From positions 1,860,001 to 1,924,000 of the forward strand of contig JBLXFH010000001.1 of the NCBI GenBank assembly GCA_048262255.1: a stretch of DNA of 64,000 bases. The letters are read 5' to 3'. Below are positions 49,110 through 57,324 of the stretch, one piece after another; the first letter of the stretch is position 1; each line of letters begins with the position of its first letter. Under the pieces are notes generated by a model. It was not told the DNA's origin, did not search any database, and was given only the letters and a program-made list of their open reading frames with translations. The position numbers and the translations under genes were made by a program. Source of the DNA: JABMNT01 sp048262255. Its GTDB lineage: Bacteria > Pseudomonadota > Alphaproteobacteria > Rhodospirillales > Casp-alpha2.

Positions 49110-50459
49110 ATGAACAAATTTGCGGAACTTGGCCTGAACAAACAGATTCTTCGCGCTGTCGAAGAAAGCGGCTACGAAACCATGACGCCAATCCAGACCC
49201 AGGCCATTCCCAGCGTTTTGGAGGGTAAAGACCTGATTGGCGTCGCCCAGACCGGAACCGGGAAAACGGCGGCTTTCTCCCTGCCGATTATCCAGAAATT
49301 GCTGAAAGGCGAAGGCCAGCGCGCACCAAAGACGGCGCGCTCGTTAATTCTGGCGCCGACCCGTGAACTGGCGGTGCAGATTGGCGAAAACATCCAGGCC
49401 TATTCGAAATACCTGCATCTGCGCACGGCGCTGGTCTATGGCGGGGTGTCGGAAAAACCGCAAATCAAGGCGCTGGCGGGCGGCGTCGATGTATTGATCG
49501 CGACGCCGGGGCGCTTGCTCGATTTGATCGGGCAGGGGCATATCAATTTGAAGACGGTGGAGTTTCTGGTGCTCGACGAGGCGGACCGGATGCTTGATAT
49601 GGGTTTTATCCGCGATATCCGGAAAATTATTGAACGCCTGCCGACCGATCGCCAGACTGTGTTGTTTTCGGCGACCATGCCGCAAAGCGTTGAAGCGCTG
49701 GCCAACAGCATTTTACGCTCTCCGGTCCGGGTCGAGGTTGCGCCCGCATCGACGACGGCGGAAAAGGTTGATCAGTATGTGTTGATGGTGCCCAAGGAAC
49801 GCAAACGCGACTTGCTGGCCCACGTCATGAAAGACGAGAGCATTAGCCGTGTGCTGATCTTCACCCGTACCAAACACGGCGCCAACAAGGCGGCGAAATA
49901 TCTCGATGAACTGGGCATTACGTCCGGCGCCATTCACGGCAACAAATCTCAGAACGCCCGCCAAAAGGCGCTGAATGATTTCCGCTCCGGCCAAATCCGC
50001 GCCCTTGTCGCCACCGACGTGGCGGCGCGCGGTATTGATGTGGATGACGTCACCCACGTCATCAATTTCGAGCTGCCGAACGAGCCCGAAAGTTATGTGC
50101 ACCGTATTGGCCGCACGGCGCGGGCCGGGGCGACGGGGGTCTCTCTCTCCTTCTGCGATCATGAAGAGCGCGGTTATTTGCGCGATATCGAAAAGATTAT
50201 CCGCCAGCAGGTGCCAATGATGGAAGACCACCCCTATCATTTGGAAGGCATCCAGATCCGCTATGACGACGACGGCAAAGTGATCAGCAAGCCAAAGCCG
50301 CAGGGGCGGTCTGGCGGCGGCAGAGGCCGTGGCAATTCAGGGGGTGGTCGCCCCAACCGGTCCGCCAATGTGTCGAAACCGCAAGGCGCGAAACCCGCGG
50401 GCGGTGGACAGGGCAAAGGCCGTTCCGGCAAGCGGCGGCCGCGTCCGGCGCGCGGATAA
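49110..50459 (+). CDS. rhlE: DEAD-box RNA helicase, RhlE-type
   Basis: A 449-residue ATP-dependent RNA helicase. Q motif around PIQTQAIP, motif I AQTGTGKT (46-53), Ia PTRELA, II DEAD (156-159), III SAT (187-189), V ARGIDVDDV and VI HRIGRTAR are present. The tail from ~385 is rich in Gly, Arg and Lys (RSGGGRGRGNSGGGR, KPAGGGQGKGRSGKR), as in RhlE-type helicases that act in ribosome assembly and RNA decay. ATG 49110. It is convergent with the spermidine-synthase-like gene with 7 bp between. Confidence 0.93.
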   Translation: MNKFAELGLNKQILRAVEESGYETMTPIQTQAIPSVLEGKDLIGVAQTGTGKTAAFSLPIIQKLLKGEGQRAPKTARSLILAPTRELAVQIGENIQAYSKYLHLRTALVYGGVSEKPQIKALAGGVDVLIATPGRLLDLIGQGHINLKTVEFLVLDEADRMLDMGFIRDIRKIIERLPTDRQTVLFSATMPQSVEALANSILRSPVRVEVAPASTTAEKVDQYVLMVPKERKRDLLAHVMKDESISRVLIFTRTKHGANKAAKYLDELGITSGAIHGNKSQNARQKALNDFRSGQIRALVATDVAARGIDVDDVTHVINFELPNEPESYVHRIGRTARAGATGVSLSFCDHEERGYLRDIEKIIRQQVPMMEDHPYHLEGIQIRYDDDGKVISKPKPQGRSGGGRGRGNSGGGRPNRSANVSKPQGAKPAGGGQGKGRSGKRRPRPARG

Positions 50460-50466
50460 CCCGCCG

Positions 50467-52047
50467 TTAGTTGACCAGAATATGCGGCGGCAGATTGCCC
50501 GCCAGATATTGCCGCTCTTCCATATTGGCATCGGCGAACAGGATACTGAAGATGTTCTGTTCATCGGTGACGGGTTTCACGTACTGAATGTAGGACGGCG
50601 GCACGAGCTGGTTTTTGGACAGGGCGAACTTGACCAGTGATTTGACCTCTATGGGCAGCTTTTCGTCATCGGTCGGAATGGTCGCGGGGGCGGCGACGGA
50701 TGTTCCGACAATGAAGGCATTGCCTTCGCGTACCCCGGCCATATAGACATTGGTGAAAGCCGATGCGACGGTGGACATCAAGCGTTTGTTGGGGACGTCA
50801 TTGCGGGAATCCAGAAAGGCGTTCATGACCATGGCGCCCTGGGGTTTGATGCAGCGCCGGAGGGCCGTGAAAAATTCCCGGGTCATCAGATAGTCCGGCG
50901 TGTTATCGCCGAGGAACAGATCAACAACCGCAGCATCATAGGTCTGCTCGCATTTGCGCACGAAGGTCCGGGCATCCTCAATGTGCATCTGCATGCGGCT
51001 GCCATCGAAACCGAAATTCTCGGTGGCGGCTTCTAGCGCGGTGGGGTTGATCTCGACAACGGACACCCGTTTGCCCTCGGCCTGAAAGTTACGCGGCAGA
51101 ATGCCTGCTCCAAGGCCGAGCACCAGAACCTCTTTCGTTTCCGGTACATACGCCCGGACAAGGGCTTCAAGAACATGGGTGTACATGGAAATGGAGGTGT
51201 TGTCGGGTGTGGTCCGGTTTTGCACCAAACCATCCTGGATAAAATACTTCTGTACGGGGTTATTGCCGTCTTTTTGTGCGACATTAACAACCTTGATGTT
51301 ACCGAACATGGACGTGTATTCGGCCTGAATCTCGTAGGACTTGTCGCTGGCGTAGGCCATGCCGACAAAGTTCAGATAAGCGGTTTTTTTGGCGGACAGC
51401 AGCCCCGACAACGCGGCACTGGCCAGTGCTGCGGCCAGTAAAAAGCGTTTGTGGCGGGTTGATAGGGTTTTCGAGAAAGCGATCAGAATCAGCGCGACGC
51501 CGCTGATGATCAGGCAAAGCAGCAAAACGCCGCGAAAATTCGTGATGTTCGGGATAAACAGAAAGGCCGTAATCAGAACCCCGGCAACGGATCCCATGGT
51601 GCTGATGAAAAACACCCGCCCGGCGCCGCCGTCCCCGGTTTTCTGGCGCCGGTGCTGCAGGCTGATCAGCAGCGGGTTCATGGCTGAAAGGACGATCAGG
51701 GGCAGGGCGAGGAGCAGGGTCGCGCCGATAAAACTGCCGATCACCAGATTGACCTGCGACAATAAAGGAAACAGAAACGGATATGTGAGGGCCGAAAACA
51801 GCATCGCCAGCGCCGAGACAATAGGCGTTGCCAGAAAGGCGTCCTCCGTGGCTTTGTGCGAGAGCTTCGCCGAAAGAATGCCGCCGAGCCGATAGCCGAT
51901 GGCGAGGAAGGCCAGAGTGATCGACAGGATGCCGGACCAGATATACAGGCTGACACCGAAATAGGGGGTCATGATTCTGGATGCGAGGACTTCAAGCGAC
52001 AGGGTGACCGCGCCCGATATGAAAATCAGATATTCGTACCGCTTCAT
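50467..52047 (-). CDS. Membrane-fused spermidine synthase-like methyltransferase fold protein
   Basis: A 526-residue protein with an N-terminal membrane half (~six or seven helices, residues 1-230) fused to a spermidine-synthase-like Rossmann domain (~250-470). The nucleotide/aminopropyl-donor motif reads VLVLGLGAGILPRNF, with the acidic residue in VVEINP and DART later. A DLFLGDNTPDYL segment corresponds to the active-site region of SpeE-like proteins. Whether it makes a polyamine is open; fused forms are often of unknown activity. ATG 52045-52047 follows GGAGAG; the longer start at 52110 lies before it. Confidence 0.83.
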   Translation of the reverse strand: MKRYEYLIFISGAVTLSLEVLASRIMTPYFGVSLYIWSGILSITLAFLAIGYRLGGILSAKLSHKATEDAFLATPIVSALAMLFSALTYPFLFPLLSQVNLVIGSFIGATLLLALPLIVLSAMNPLLISLQHRRQKTGDGGAGRVFFISTMGSVAGVLITAFLFIPNITNFRGVLLLCLIISGVALILIAFSKTLSTRHKRFLLAAALASAALSGLLSAKKTAYLNFVGMAYASDKSYEIQAEYTSMFGNIKVVNVAQKDGNNPVQKYFIQDGLVQNRTTPDNTSISMYTHVLEALVRAYVPETKEVLVLGLGAGILPRNFQAEGKRVSVVEINPTALEAATENFGFDGSRMQMHIEDARTFVRKCEQTYDAAVVDLFLGDNTPDYLMTREFFTALRRCIKPQGAMVMNAFLDSRNDVPNKRLMSTVASAFTNVYMAGVREGNAFIVGTSVAAPATIPTDDEKLPIEVKSLVKFALSKNQLVPPSYIQYVKPVTDEQNIFSILFADANMEERQYLAGNLPPHILVN

Positions 52048-52237
52048 GGGGGCTCTCCGGTTTTCAACGTATTTCGTTTCTGGCCGCTTCACCCGACCGG
52101 AAAAGATCATAACTCAACATCAAACATTTCCAAGAAACCTTTACAAAGGAGACGATGGACACATGGTCAATTCGGTTTTCGCAGATTACTATCCGGCACG
52201 CGTAAAATGCGCAGCTTGAACGGGAGGCAGGGAATTT

Positions 52238-53464
52238 ATGGAACATGTGAGGGAACCGGCAGGGGCGCTTAAGGGCGTGCGGGTGATTGATTTAACCCGG
52301 GTGCTGGGCGGGCCATCCTGCACACAAACACTGGCCGATCATGGTGCCGATGTAATCAAGGTTGAACCGCCCGGTGGTGACGAAACCCGCGAATGGGGGC
52401 CGCCTTTCAAAACCGGAGACGATGGCGAGATGATCGCCAGTTCCTATTTTATTGGCGTCAACCGCAACAAGCGTTGTATTGCCCTGGATTTGCGGACCGA
52501 GGAAGGAAAAGCGGTTCTCCTGCGCCTGTTGGAGACGGCGGATGTGCTGGTTGAAAACTTCAAGACGGGCGCCATGGAAAAGTGGGGTCTGGGTTATGAG
52601 GCGGTGCTCAAAGACAAATACCCGAAGCTCGTCCATTGCCGTATTACCGGGTTTGGCGCGGACGGCCCCTTGGGCGGTTATCCGGGTTATGATGCCGCTG
52701 TGCAAGCCATGACCGGGCTGTTCAGTATCAATGGCAGCCCGGATTCAGGTCCCACCCGTATCGGTATCCCGATTGTCGATCTGGGTACGGGCATGAACGC
52801 CGTGATTGGCATTTGCATGGCCTTGCTGGAGCGTCACAAGTCCGGTCGGGGCCAGTTTATCGATATCACGCTTTATGACACGGGCGTCGCACTTCAGTTC
52901 CCACATGGCTCGAACTGGTTCATGGGCGGCAAGCGCCCGGGGCGGGTCGGCAATGCCCATACCAACATCTCACCCTATGATCTGTTCCCGACACGGACGC
53001 AGCCCATGTTCATCGCCATCGGCAATAATGGGCAGTTCCGTAAAGCTGTGGAAATTTTAGGTCGCCCGGCATTGGCGGACGACCCCCGGTTTGCGAACAA
53101 CGGTGCGCGCAATGAAAACCGAGACGCCCTGACGGCGGAATTGACCGGGCTGCTCGCTGAATGGGATGGCGCAGAGCTCAATGAAAAATTCCTGAATGCG
53201 GGGGTTCCGGCGGGACTGGCGAATTCCGTTGATGAGGTGGTTGTGCATCCGCATACCCAACATCGCAAAATGGTGGTCGAAGATGACGGATATCAGGGGC
53301 TGGCGGCGCCGGTGAAATTAAGCCGGACACCAGCGACCTATCGCACATCACCGCAGGCTTTTGCCGAAAGCACCCAGGAAGTCCTCCTGGAAGCAGGGTA
53401 TAGCCGTGCCGACATTGATGCGTTTGTGGCTTCAGGTGCCGTCGTTACCCGGCGCAGGACCTAG
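52238..53464 (+). CDS. CoA transferase, CaiB/BaiF (class III) family
   Basis: A 408-residue class III CoA transferase that moves CoA between an acyl-CoA and a free acid. The N-terminus ALKGVRVIDLTRVLGGPSC and GADVIKVEPPGGDETR are typical. The catalytic Asp is D152 in GYPGYDAAVQAMTG. The loop GRGQFIDITLYDTGVAL is also typical. ATG 52238 follows GGGAGGCAGGGA. It shares its stop bases with the convergent GST gene (53461-53464, CTAG). Acid substrate is not evident. Confidence 0.92.
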   Translation: MEHVREPAGALKGVRVIDLTRVLGGPSCTQTLADHGADVIKVEPPGGDETREWGPPFKTGDDGEMIASSYFIGVNRNKRCIALDLRTEEGKAVLLRLLETADVLVENFKTGAMEKWGLGYEAVLKDKYPKLVHCRITGFGADGPLGGYPGYDAAVQAMTGLFSINGSPDSGPTRIGIPIVDLGTGMNAVIGICMALLERHKSGRGQFIDITLYDTGVALQFPHGSNWFMGGKRPGRVGNAHTNISPYDLFPTRTQPMFIAIGNNGQFRKAVEILGRPALADDPRFANNGARNENRDALTAELTGLLAEWDGAELNEKFLNAGVPAGLANSVDEVVVHPHTQHRKMVVEDDGYQGLAAPVKLSRTPATYRTSPQAFAESTQEVLLEAGYSRADIDAFVASGAVVTRRRT

Positions 53465-54081
53465 GTGAGAGGCAACATGACGTGGGTTTTGTAGGCATCA
53501 CGTTTGGTGAGGCTTTCCCACCAGCGTTTGAGGTGCGGTAAATCTGCACGCTTAATATCCATGGCATGCCAACGGTAAGCGGCACAGCCCAGCGGCACAT
53601 CGCCCATGGTCAGGGTATCGCCGAGGACGAAGGCGTTGTGTTCCAGATGCGCATCGAGAATTGCCCAGGCGGCATTCGCCTCGACAACGGCGGCTTCAAT
53701 GGCTTCGGGGTCGCGATGTTCGGGAATGGTGCGGATCAGCTGCCAGAAGATGACGGTCATCGGCGCATGCAGAGTGGTCAGGTACCAGTCCATCCATTGG
53801 CTGCAAAGTCCCCTGTCCTGCGCCGTTTCAGGAAACCAGGGCGCGGCGCCAAAGGCTTCTGACAGATAACGGACAATGGCATTGGACTCCCAGAGAACAT
53901 AATCGCCCTCAATCAAGGTGGGGACCCGTCCATTCGGGTTTTTTGCGAGATATTCATCTGTTGTGTTGCCGCCAAAAGCGCCGCCGATATCGCTGCGGTT
54001 AACGGCAACGCCAAGCTCTGCAGCGCACCACATAACTTTTTGCACATTGACGGAATTTGGGCGGCCCAGAATCTCTATCAC
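53461..54081 (-). CDS. Glutathione S-transferase family protein
   Basis: A 206-residue GST. The thioredoxin-like half has EILGRPNSVNVQKVMWCAAELGV with the Ser of the active-site region, NPNGRVPTLIEGDYVLWESNAIVRYL (cis-Pro and the glutathione-binding E-S pair), and an all-helical C-terminal half with TMGDVPLGCAAYRW (the conserved Asp). GTG 54079-54081 has GGGGGAG upstream. Substrate unknown. It overlaps the CoA transferase by 4 nt at the stops and lies beside the candidate small RNA region. Confidence 0.9.
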   Translation of the reverse strand: MIEILGRPNSVNVQKVMWCAAELGVAVNRSDIGGAFGGNTTDEYLAKNPNGRVPTLIEGDYVLWESNAIVRYLSEAFGAAPWFPETAQDRGLCSQWMDWYLTTLHAPMTVIFWQLIRTIPEHRDPEAIEAAVVEANAAWAILDAHLEHNAFVLGDTLTMGDVPLGCAAYRWHAMDIKRADLPHLKRWWESLTKRDAYKTHVMLPLT

Positions 54082-54191
54082 GTCTTGTTTCTCCCCCTTG
54101 TTTTGGCGGGTTTTTGAAATACCCGTTCACATGGTAATAACATTGTGTTCATTTTTTGCAAACACGGGTTTGCTATGAATATAAAATATTA

Positions 54192-54341
54192 GATGTTTAA
54201 GGGGTGTTTTTTACCCGTCAGAAAATGATTTTAGCACGTTCGGATTTGTTAAAGTTTTAAGGTTCGTTCCGTGCACACCGGTAGCAGTCCCGGTGTGTGC
54301 CTCCCAACTGAGGGCTTGAGTTTACTCAAGCCCTTTTTTTT
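54192..54341 (+). ncRNA. Candidate small RNA, about 150 nt
   Basis: The 258-bp gap 54082-54339 has no ORF but carries a full transcription unit on the plus strand: TTGCAA (54156-54161), 18-nt spacer, TATAAA (54180-54185), and a strong intrinsic terminator ending at 54341. The predicted RNA has a small GGGT/ACCC hairpin, a larger hairpin with arms CACACCGG and CCGGTGTG, an intervening CCTCCC-containing segment that could bind ribosome binding sites, and the terminator stem. It runs antisense into only the last 2 nt of the orphan regulator gene. Promoter and folding are read by eye; no Rfam family was recognised. Confidence 0.5.
54312..54341 (+). terminator. Rho-independent terminator, plus strand
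   Basis: Perfect 9-bp stem GGGCTTGAG / CTCAAGCCC (54312-54320 and 54325-54333) with loop TTTA followed by eight T residues (54334-54341). Only the plus strand has the T-run. No plus-strand gene ends nearby, which is why a non-coding transcript is proposed. Confidence 0.85.
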
Positions 54342-55050
54342 ATCTTAAATCAGCACTGAATTTGTATCCGCAGCCCAATACGGTGGTGATGATTTCCGGT
54401 TTGCGCGGATTTTCTTCAATTTTTTTACGAATACGGCTGATCAGAACATCAATCAGACGATCCGTTGGTGAATCCGCGTCCTGGCTTACCGCGTCGAGCA
54501 GGTAGGCGCGGCTCAGGACCCGGTTTGGGGCCTTTATCAAAGCCGCCAGCAGATTAAATTCAGCCCGTGTGAAAGGGATATGATCATGATCGGGATTGGT
54601 AACCGTATGCGCGGTCAAATCCATTTGCCAGTTGTTGAAACGGTAGACCTCAAAGCGGGTATCTGCAGGCTCCCCTTGTTCAGACTGAACTGTGCGTCCC
54701 AGCAGATTTCGGATTCGTAAAATCAATTCCTCTGGATCAAAAGGCTTGGTCATATAATCGTCAGCGCCGACTTCCAGTGCGGCAAGACGATCGCTTTTCC
54801 CCTGCCGGGCTGTCAGGACGATAATGGGCAAATGGGAACGGGCACGAACCTGACGGGCCAAGGTCAGGCCGTCTTCATCGGGCAAGCCCAGGTCAAGCAG
54901 AATCAGGTCTATTTTCTCGCTATCAACGCATGCGAGCATTTCCTTGCCTGTCGCCGCCAGGCTGATAGCAAATCCCTCGCGAATTAAATAGGCCGCGAGG
55001 AGCGATTGTACCATTTCATCGTCTTCAACGATCAGCAGCCGCTGTTTCAT
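54340..55050 (-). CDS. OmpR/PhoB-family response regulator, orphan
   Basis: A 236-residue regulator. Receiver: acidic pair D10/D11 region (VEDDE), phospho-acceptor D53 (LILLDLGLPDED), Lys in DDYMTKPFDP. Winged-helix domain: FNLLAALIKAPNRVLSRAYLL and DRLIDVLISRIRKKIEENPRKP. The overall form resembles TorR/ArcA-like regulators. No histidine kinase is next to it, so its partner is encoded elsewhere; the hybrid kinase at 11361 is one candidate in the window. ATG 55048-55050. The 3' end abuts the candidate small RNA terminator. Confidence 0.92.
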   Translation of the reverse strand: MKQRLLIVEDDEMVQSLLAAYLIREGFAISLAATGKEMLACVDSEKIDLILLDLGLPDEDGLTLARQVRARSHLPIIVLTARQGKSDRLAALEVGADDYMTKPFDPEELILRIRNLLGRTVQSEQGEPADTRFEVYRFNNWQMDLTAHTVTNPDHDHIPFTRAEFNLLAALIKAPNRVLSRAYLLDAVSQDADSPTDRLIDVLISRIRKKIEENPRKPEIITTVLGCGYKFSADLR

Positions 55051-55381
55051 TCCTGTTTATCCCTTGCGCTTAATTACGCCATTTATTTTGATTTAATACT
55101 GTAACGGACCGGGAAACATATTCAAATAGATAAATAAATTAATAGGTATTTACAGACAATTCACTTGCCGTTTATCGGGCTGTAACGAGGCGTCGGTATC
55201 CTTAAAACTGTTATGAATTAAAAAATAGGTTTTTTGGATGATACGCAACCTTAAATTGCTGTCAACCTCATGTAAGGATCGCCTGTTAAGGTCTGAAGAT
55301 AATTAGCTAAACAGCTGTCTTTGCGACGAAAATAATGTCCTGCAGTGATTAATGATGCAGGAACTGGTTAAGGAATTTTAT
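55051..55381. other. Intergenic region, no gene seen
   Basis: This 331-bp AT-rich gap separates the leftward regulator and a rightward small gene, so it should hold both promoters. I saw no clear palindrome, tRNA-like fold or terminator, and the open frames here have no ribosome binding site. Confidence 0.4.
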
Positions 55382-55708
55382 ATGTCAAAGCGCCTAATTG
55401 TTAGTGATCATATACTTAGCGCCCGCGTAAAAACGGTGATTCTCCCTGCTTCCGTGCGCTTTGAAGGAGCAAATTTCCAGCGGATGAAGGACGATTTGGT
55501 AATTGGAGACAAATCCGGGGCGCGTGCCTTTGTTCGTGATTTTTTCAGTCAGACCATCTATCCCTCAATCGTCAGTGACGATGGAGAATTGATGATGGGT
55601 GAACTGGCGGCGGCCTTTGTCAAACTTTCCCCGCGCGCCGTATCCGCACTGCTTGAAATCGATAAAGTCCAGCGCGACCCGGTTGTGCCGATGGAGACAG
55701 CATCCTAA
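55382..55708 (+). CDS. Hypothetical protein, 108 aa
   Basis: A small soluble protein of unknown family. ATG 55382 follows AAGGA at 8 nt; a frame opening at 55352 adds ten residues before that site. It begins MSKRLIVSDHILSARVKTVI, has a mixed alpha/beta look, and ends in a likely helix (AVSALLEIDKVQRDPVV). No signal peptide, no Cys. Located between the orphan regulator and the TolC-family gene; it may be a target of the regulator, but nothing shows this. Confidence 0.6.
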   Translation: MSKRLIVSDHILSARVKTVILPASVRFEGANFQRMKDDLVIGDKSGARAFVRDFFSQTIYPSIVSDDGELMMGELAAAFVKLSPRAVSALLEIDKVQRDPVVPMETAS

Positions 55709-55803
55709 AAAACGTCGCCAGAACGAGCAAACCCGCAACTACAGTGAAGTGATAGACGCCCCTAACCCGGCACTTTCCTGAAAAGAGAGCGTTTCTGAGA
55801 GGG

Positions 55804-57114
55804 TCAGGGCGGCGTTAGACGGAGATAGGCCGGTGTTAATCGACCGATGGCCAGAAGTAATTGGTATACGGAAGTCCGTTCGTCATAGGACGCCGACGTG
55901 AAGTTGATTTGCGCCGAATTCACTTCATTTTCAGCATCCAGAACGTTGATAACATTCTCTTTTCCTGCTTCCCGCAAGCGTTTGCGTGACGCGAAAACCT
56001 CGGATGCGATGTTGACTGCATTCTCCAGCAAATCGAGACGCGCTTTCGCCGTTAAGAGAGCCTGCCATGACAATTTTGTCTGTTGGATCACCTGACGACG
56101 GATACGCTCCTGCTCATCCTGGCTGGCGCGATATTGGAATTTAGCTTGAGATAACGAGGCCGGCGTCGACAAACCGCTGAATAAATCCCAACTGGCGCGC
56201 ATTGTAACTGAATAATCACGCCGGGTGCCGATCACCGTATTGGCATGTTTTTCGTAGTTTGCCTGACCTTCGAGATCAAGCGACGGGAAATACTGACCCC
56301 GGATGGATTTTTGTCGTTCGCGGGCGATTTCAACAGTTGTGCCAGCGCTTTCCAGAGAAGGGTTTTCGTTGAGCCCGATTTCAATGGCATGTTCCAGCGT
56401 GCTGGGAATCAGATCAACCGGCGGGACGGGATCGAGCATGTTTTCCACATCGGGGGGATGTCCGAACAATGAGGTGTAGCGGGAGATCGCATCAATCATC
56501 GCACCTTCGAAAGTGACCCGGCGTTCCTTGGCGATTTGCAGGCGGGATTTGGCCTGCAGGACATCAACAGCTACACCGGAGCCGCGTTGCACCCGTTCGT
56601 CTTCCAGATTGAGTTGCCGCTGGATTGTCGCTTCATTTTCACGGGCCAGTTCAATAAGGCGTTTTTGCCGCAACACATTGACGTAGCCAGTAATCCCTTC
56701 AAAGGCTGTGCTCTGACGCGTGTTCTCCACATCAATACGGGCGATTTCCTTATTCAGCCGGGCAGTTCGCGCCTGGGCACGGGTCTGAAATCCGTTAAAC
56801 AGGTTTTGCGTAACCGTAATATTCTGGGAATAATTTGTGCGGCTTGACGCTTTGCCGCCTTGGCCGTCATTCTGATCGCGCGAGCCGGGACTGTCGATCA
56901 GTTCGTGACCGCTTTCCGTTGTGGTCGATATTGTGGGCAGATAGCCTGCATTGGCAATATCAATACCTTTACGCTGGGCTTCCAGCGTTTTGGTGGCAGC
57001 GCGGACTTGTGGATGATCCAGAATGAGCCCGGCCAGCTCTTGTTCCAGCGTTGACGCATGCGCCGTCAGGCCGAAAAAAACAGCGCACGACGCATAAATA
57101 AAAACCCTGATCAT
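55804..57114 (-). CDS. TolC-family outer membrane protein
   Basis: A 436-residue outer-membrane efflux/secretion channel subunit. ATG 57112-57114 (a GTG two codons earlier is also in frame) begins a signal peptide ending near AHAS-TLEQ. Two OEP repeats follow, with long helices, e.g. QNITVTQNLFNGFQTRAQARTAR-type strand and helix in repeat 1 and RASWDLFSGLSTPASLSQAKF in repeat 2, the hallmark alternating pattern of trimeric TolC barrels. No membrane-fusion or ABC partner is nearby, so it probably serves a remote type I or RND system. Confidence 0.88.
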   Translation of the reverse strand: MIRVFIYASCAVFFGLTAHASTLEQELAGLILDHPQVRAATKTLEAQRKGIDIANAGYLPTISTTTESGHELIDSPGSRDQNDGQGGKASSRTNYSQNITVTQNLFNGFQTRAQARTARLNKEIARIDVENTRQSTAFEGITGYVNVLRQKRLIELARENEATIQRQLNLEDERVQRGSGVAVDVLQAKSRLQIAKERRVTFEGAMIDAISRYTSLFGHPPDVENMLDPVPPVDLIPSTLEHAIEIGLNENPSLESAGTTVEIARERQKSIRGQYFPSLDLEGQANYEKHANTVIGTRRDYSVTMRASWDLFSGLSTPASLSQAKFQYRASQDEQERIRRQVIQQTKLSWQALLTAKARLDLLENAVNIASEVFASRKRLREAGKENVINVLDAENEVNSAQINFTSASYDERTSVYQLLLAIGRLTPAYLRLTPP

Positions 57115-57324
57115 GCCCACGGTTGATAGCCCTTAAAGCGGTATAATCGCGAAGCCGGAAGCGATCCGCGTATAGTAGTCCGAGTGGCGAATCAGGTCAA
57201 ACCCAAGTCTTTTTAATTAATCAAATAAATTCAATGGGTTGAGGCGAAAGGGTAAAAAATGTTCCCGTTTGGACGGCTACATACAGATAAATGAATGTAT
57301 CCTTTAAACCATATTTAGTAGCGG

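Noticed and set aside
52154..52219. Two tiny ORFs (16-18 codons) before the CoA transferase, one behind AAAGGAG
   Set aside because: They overlap each other in different frames and show no recognisable peptide; the stretch is more likely a leader.
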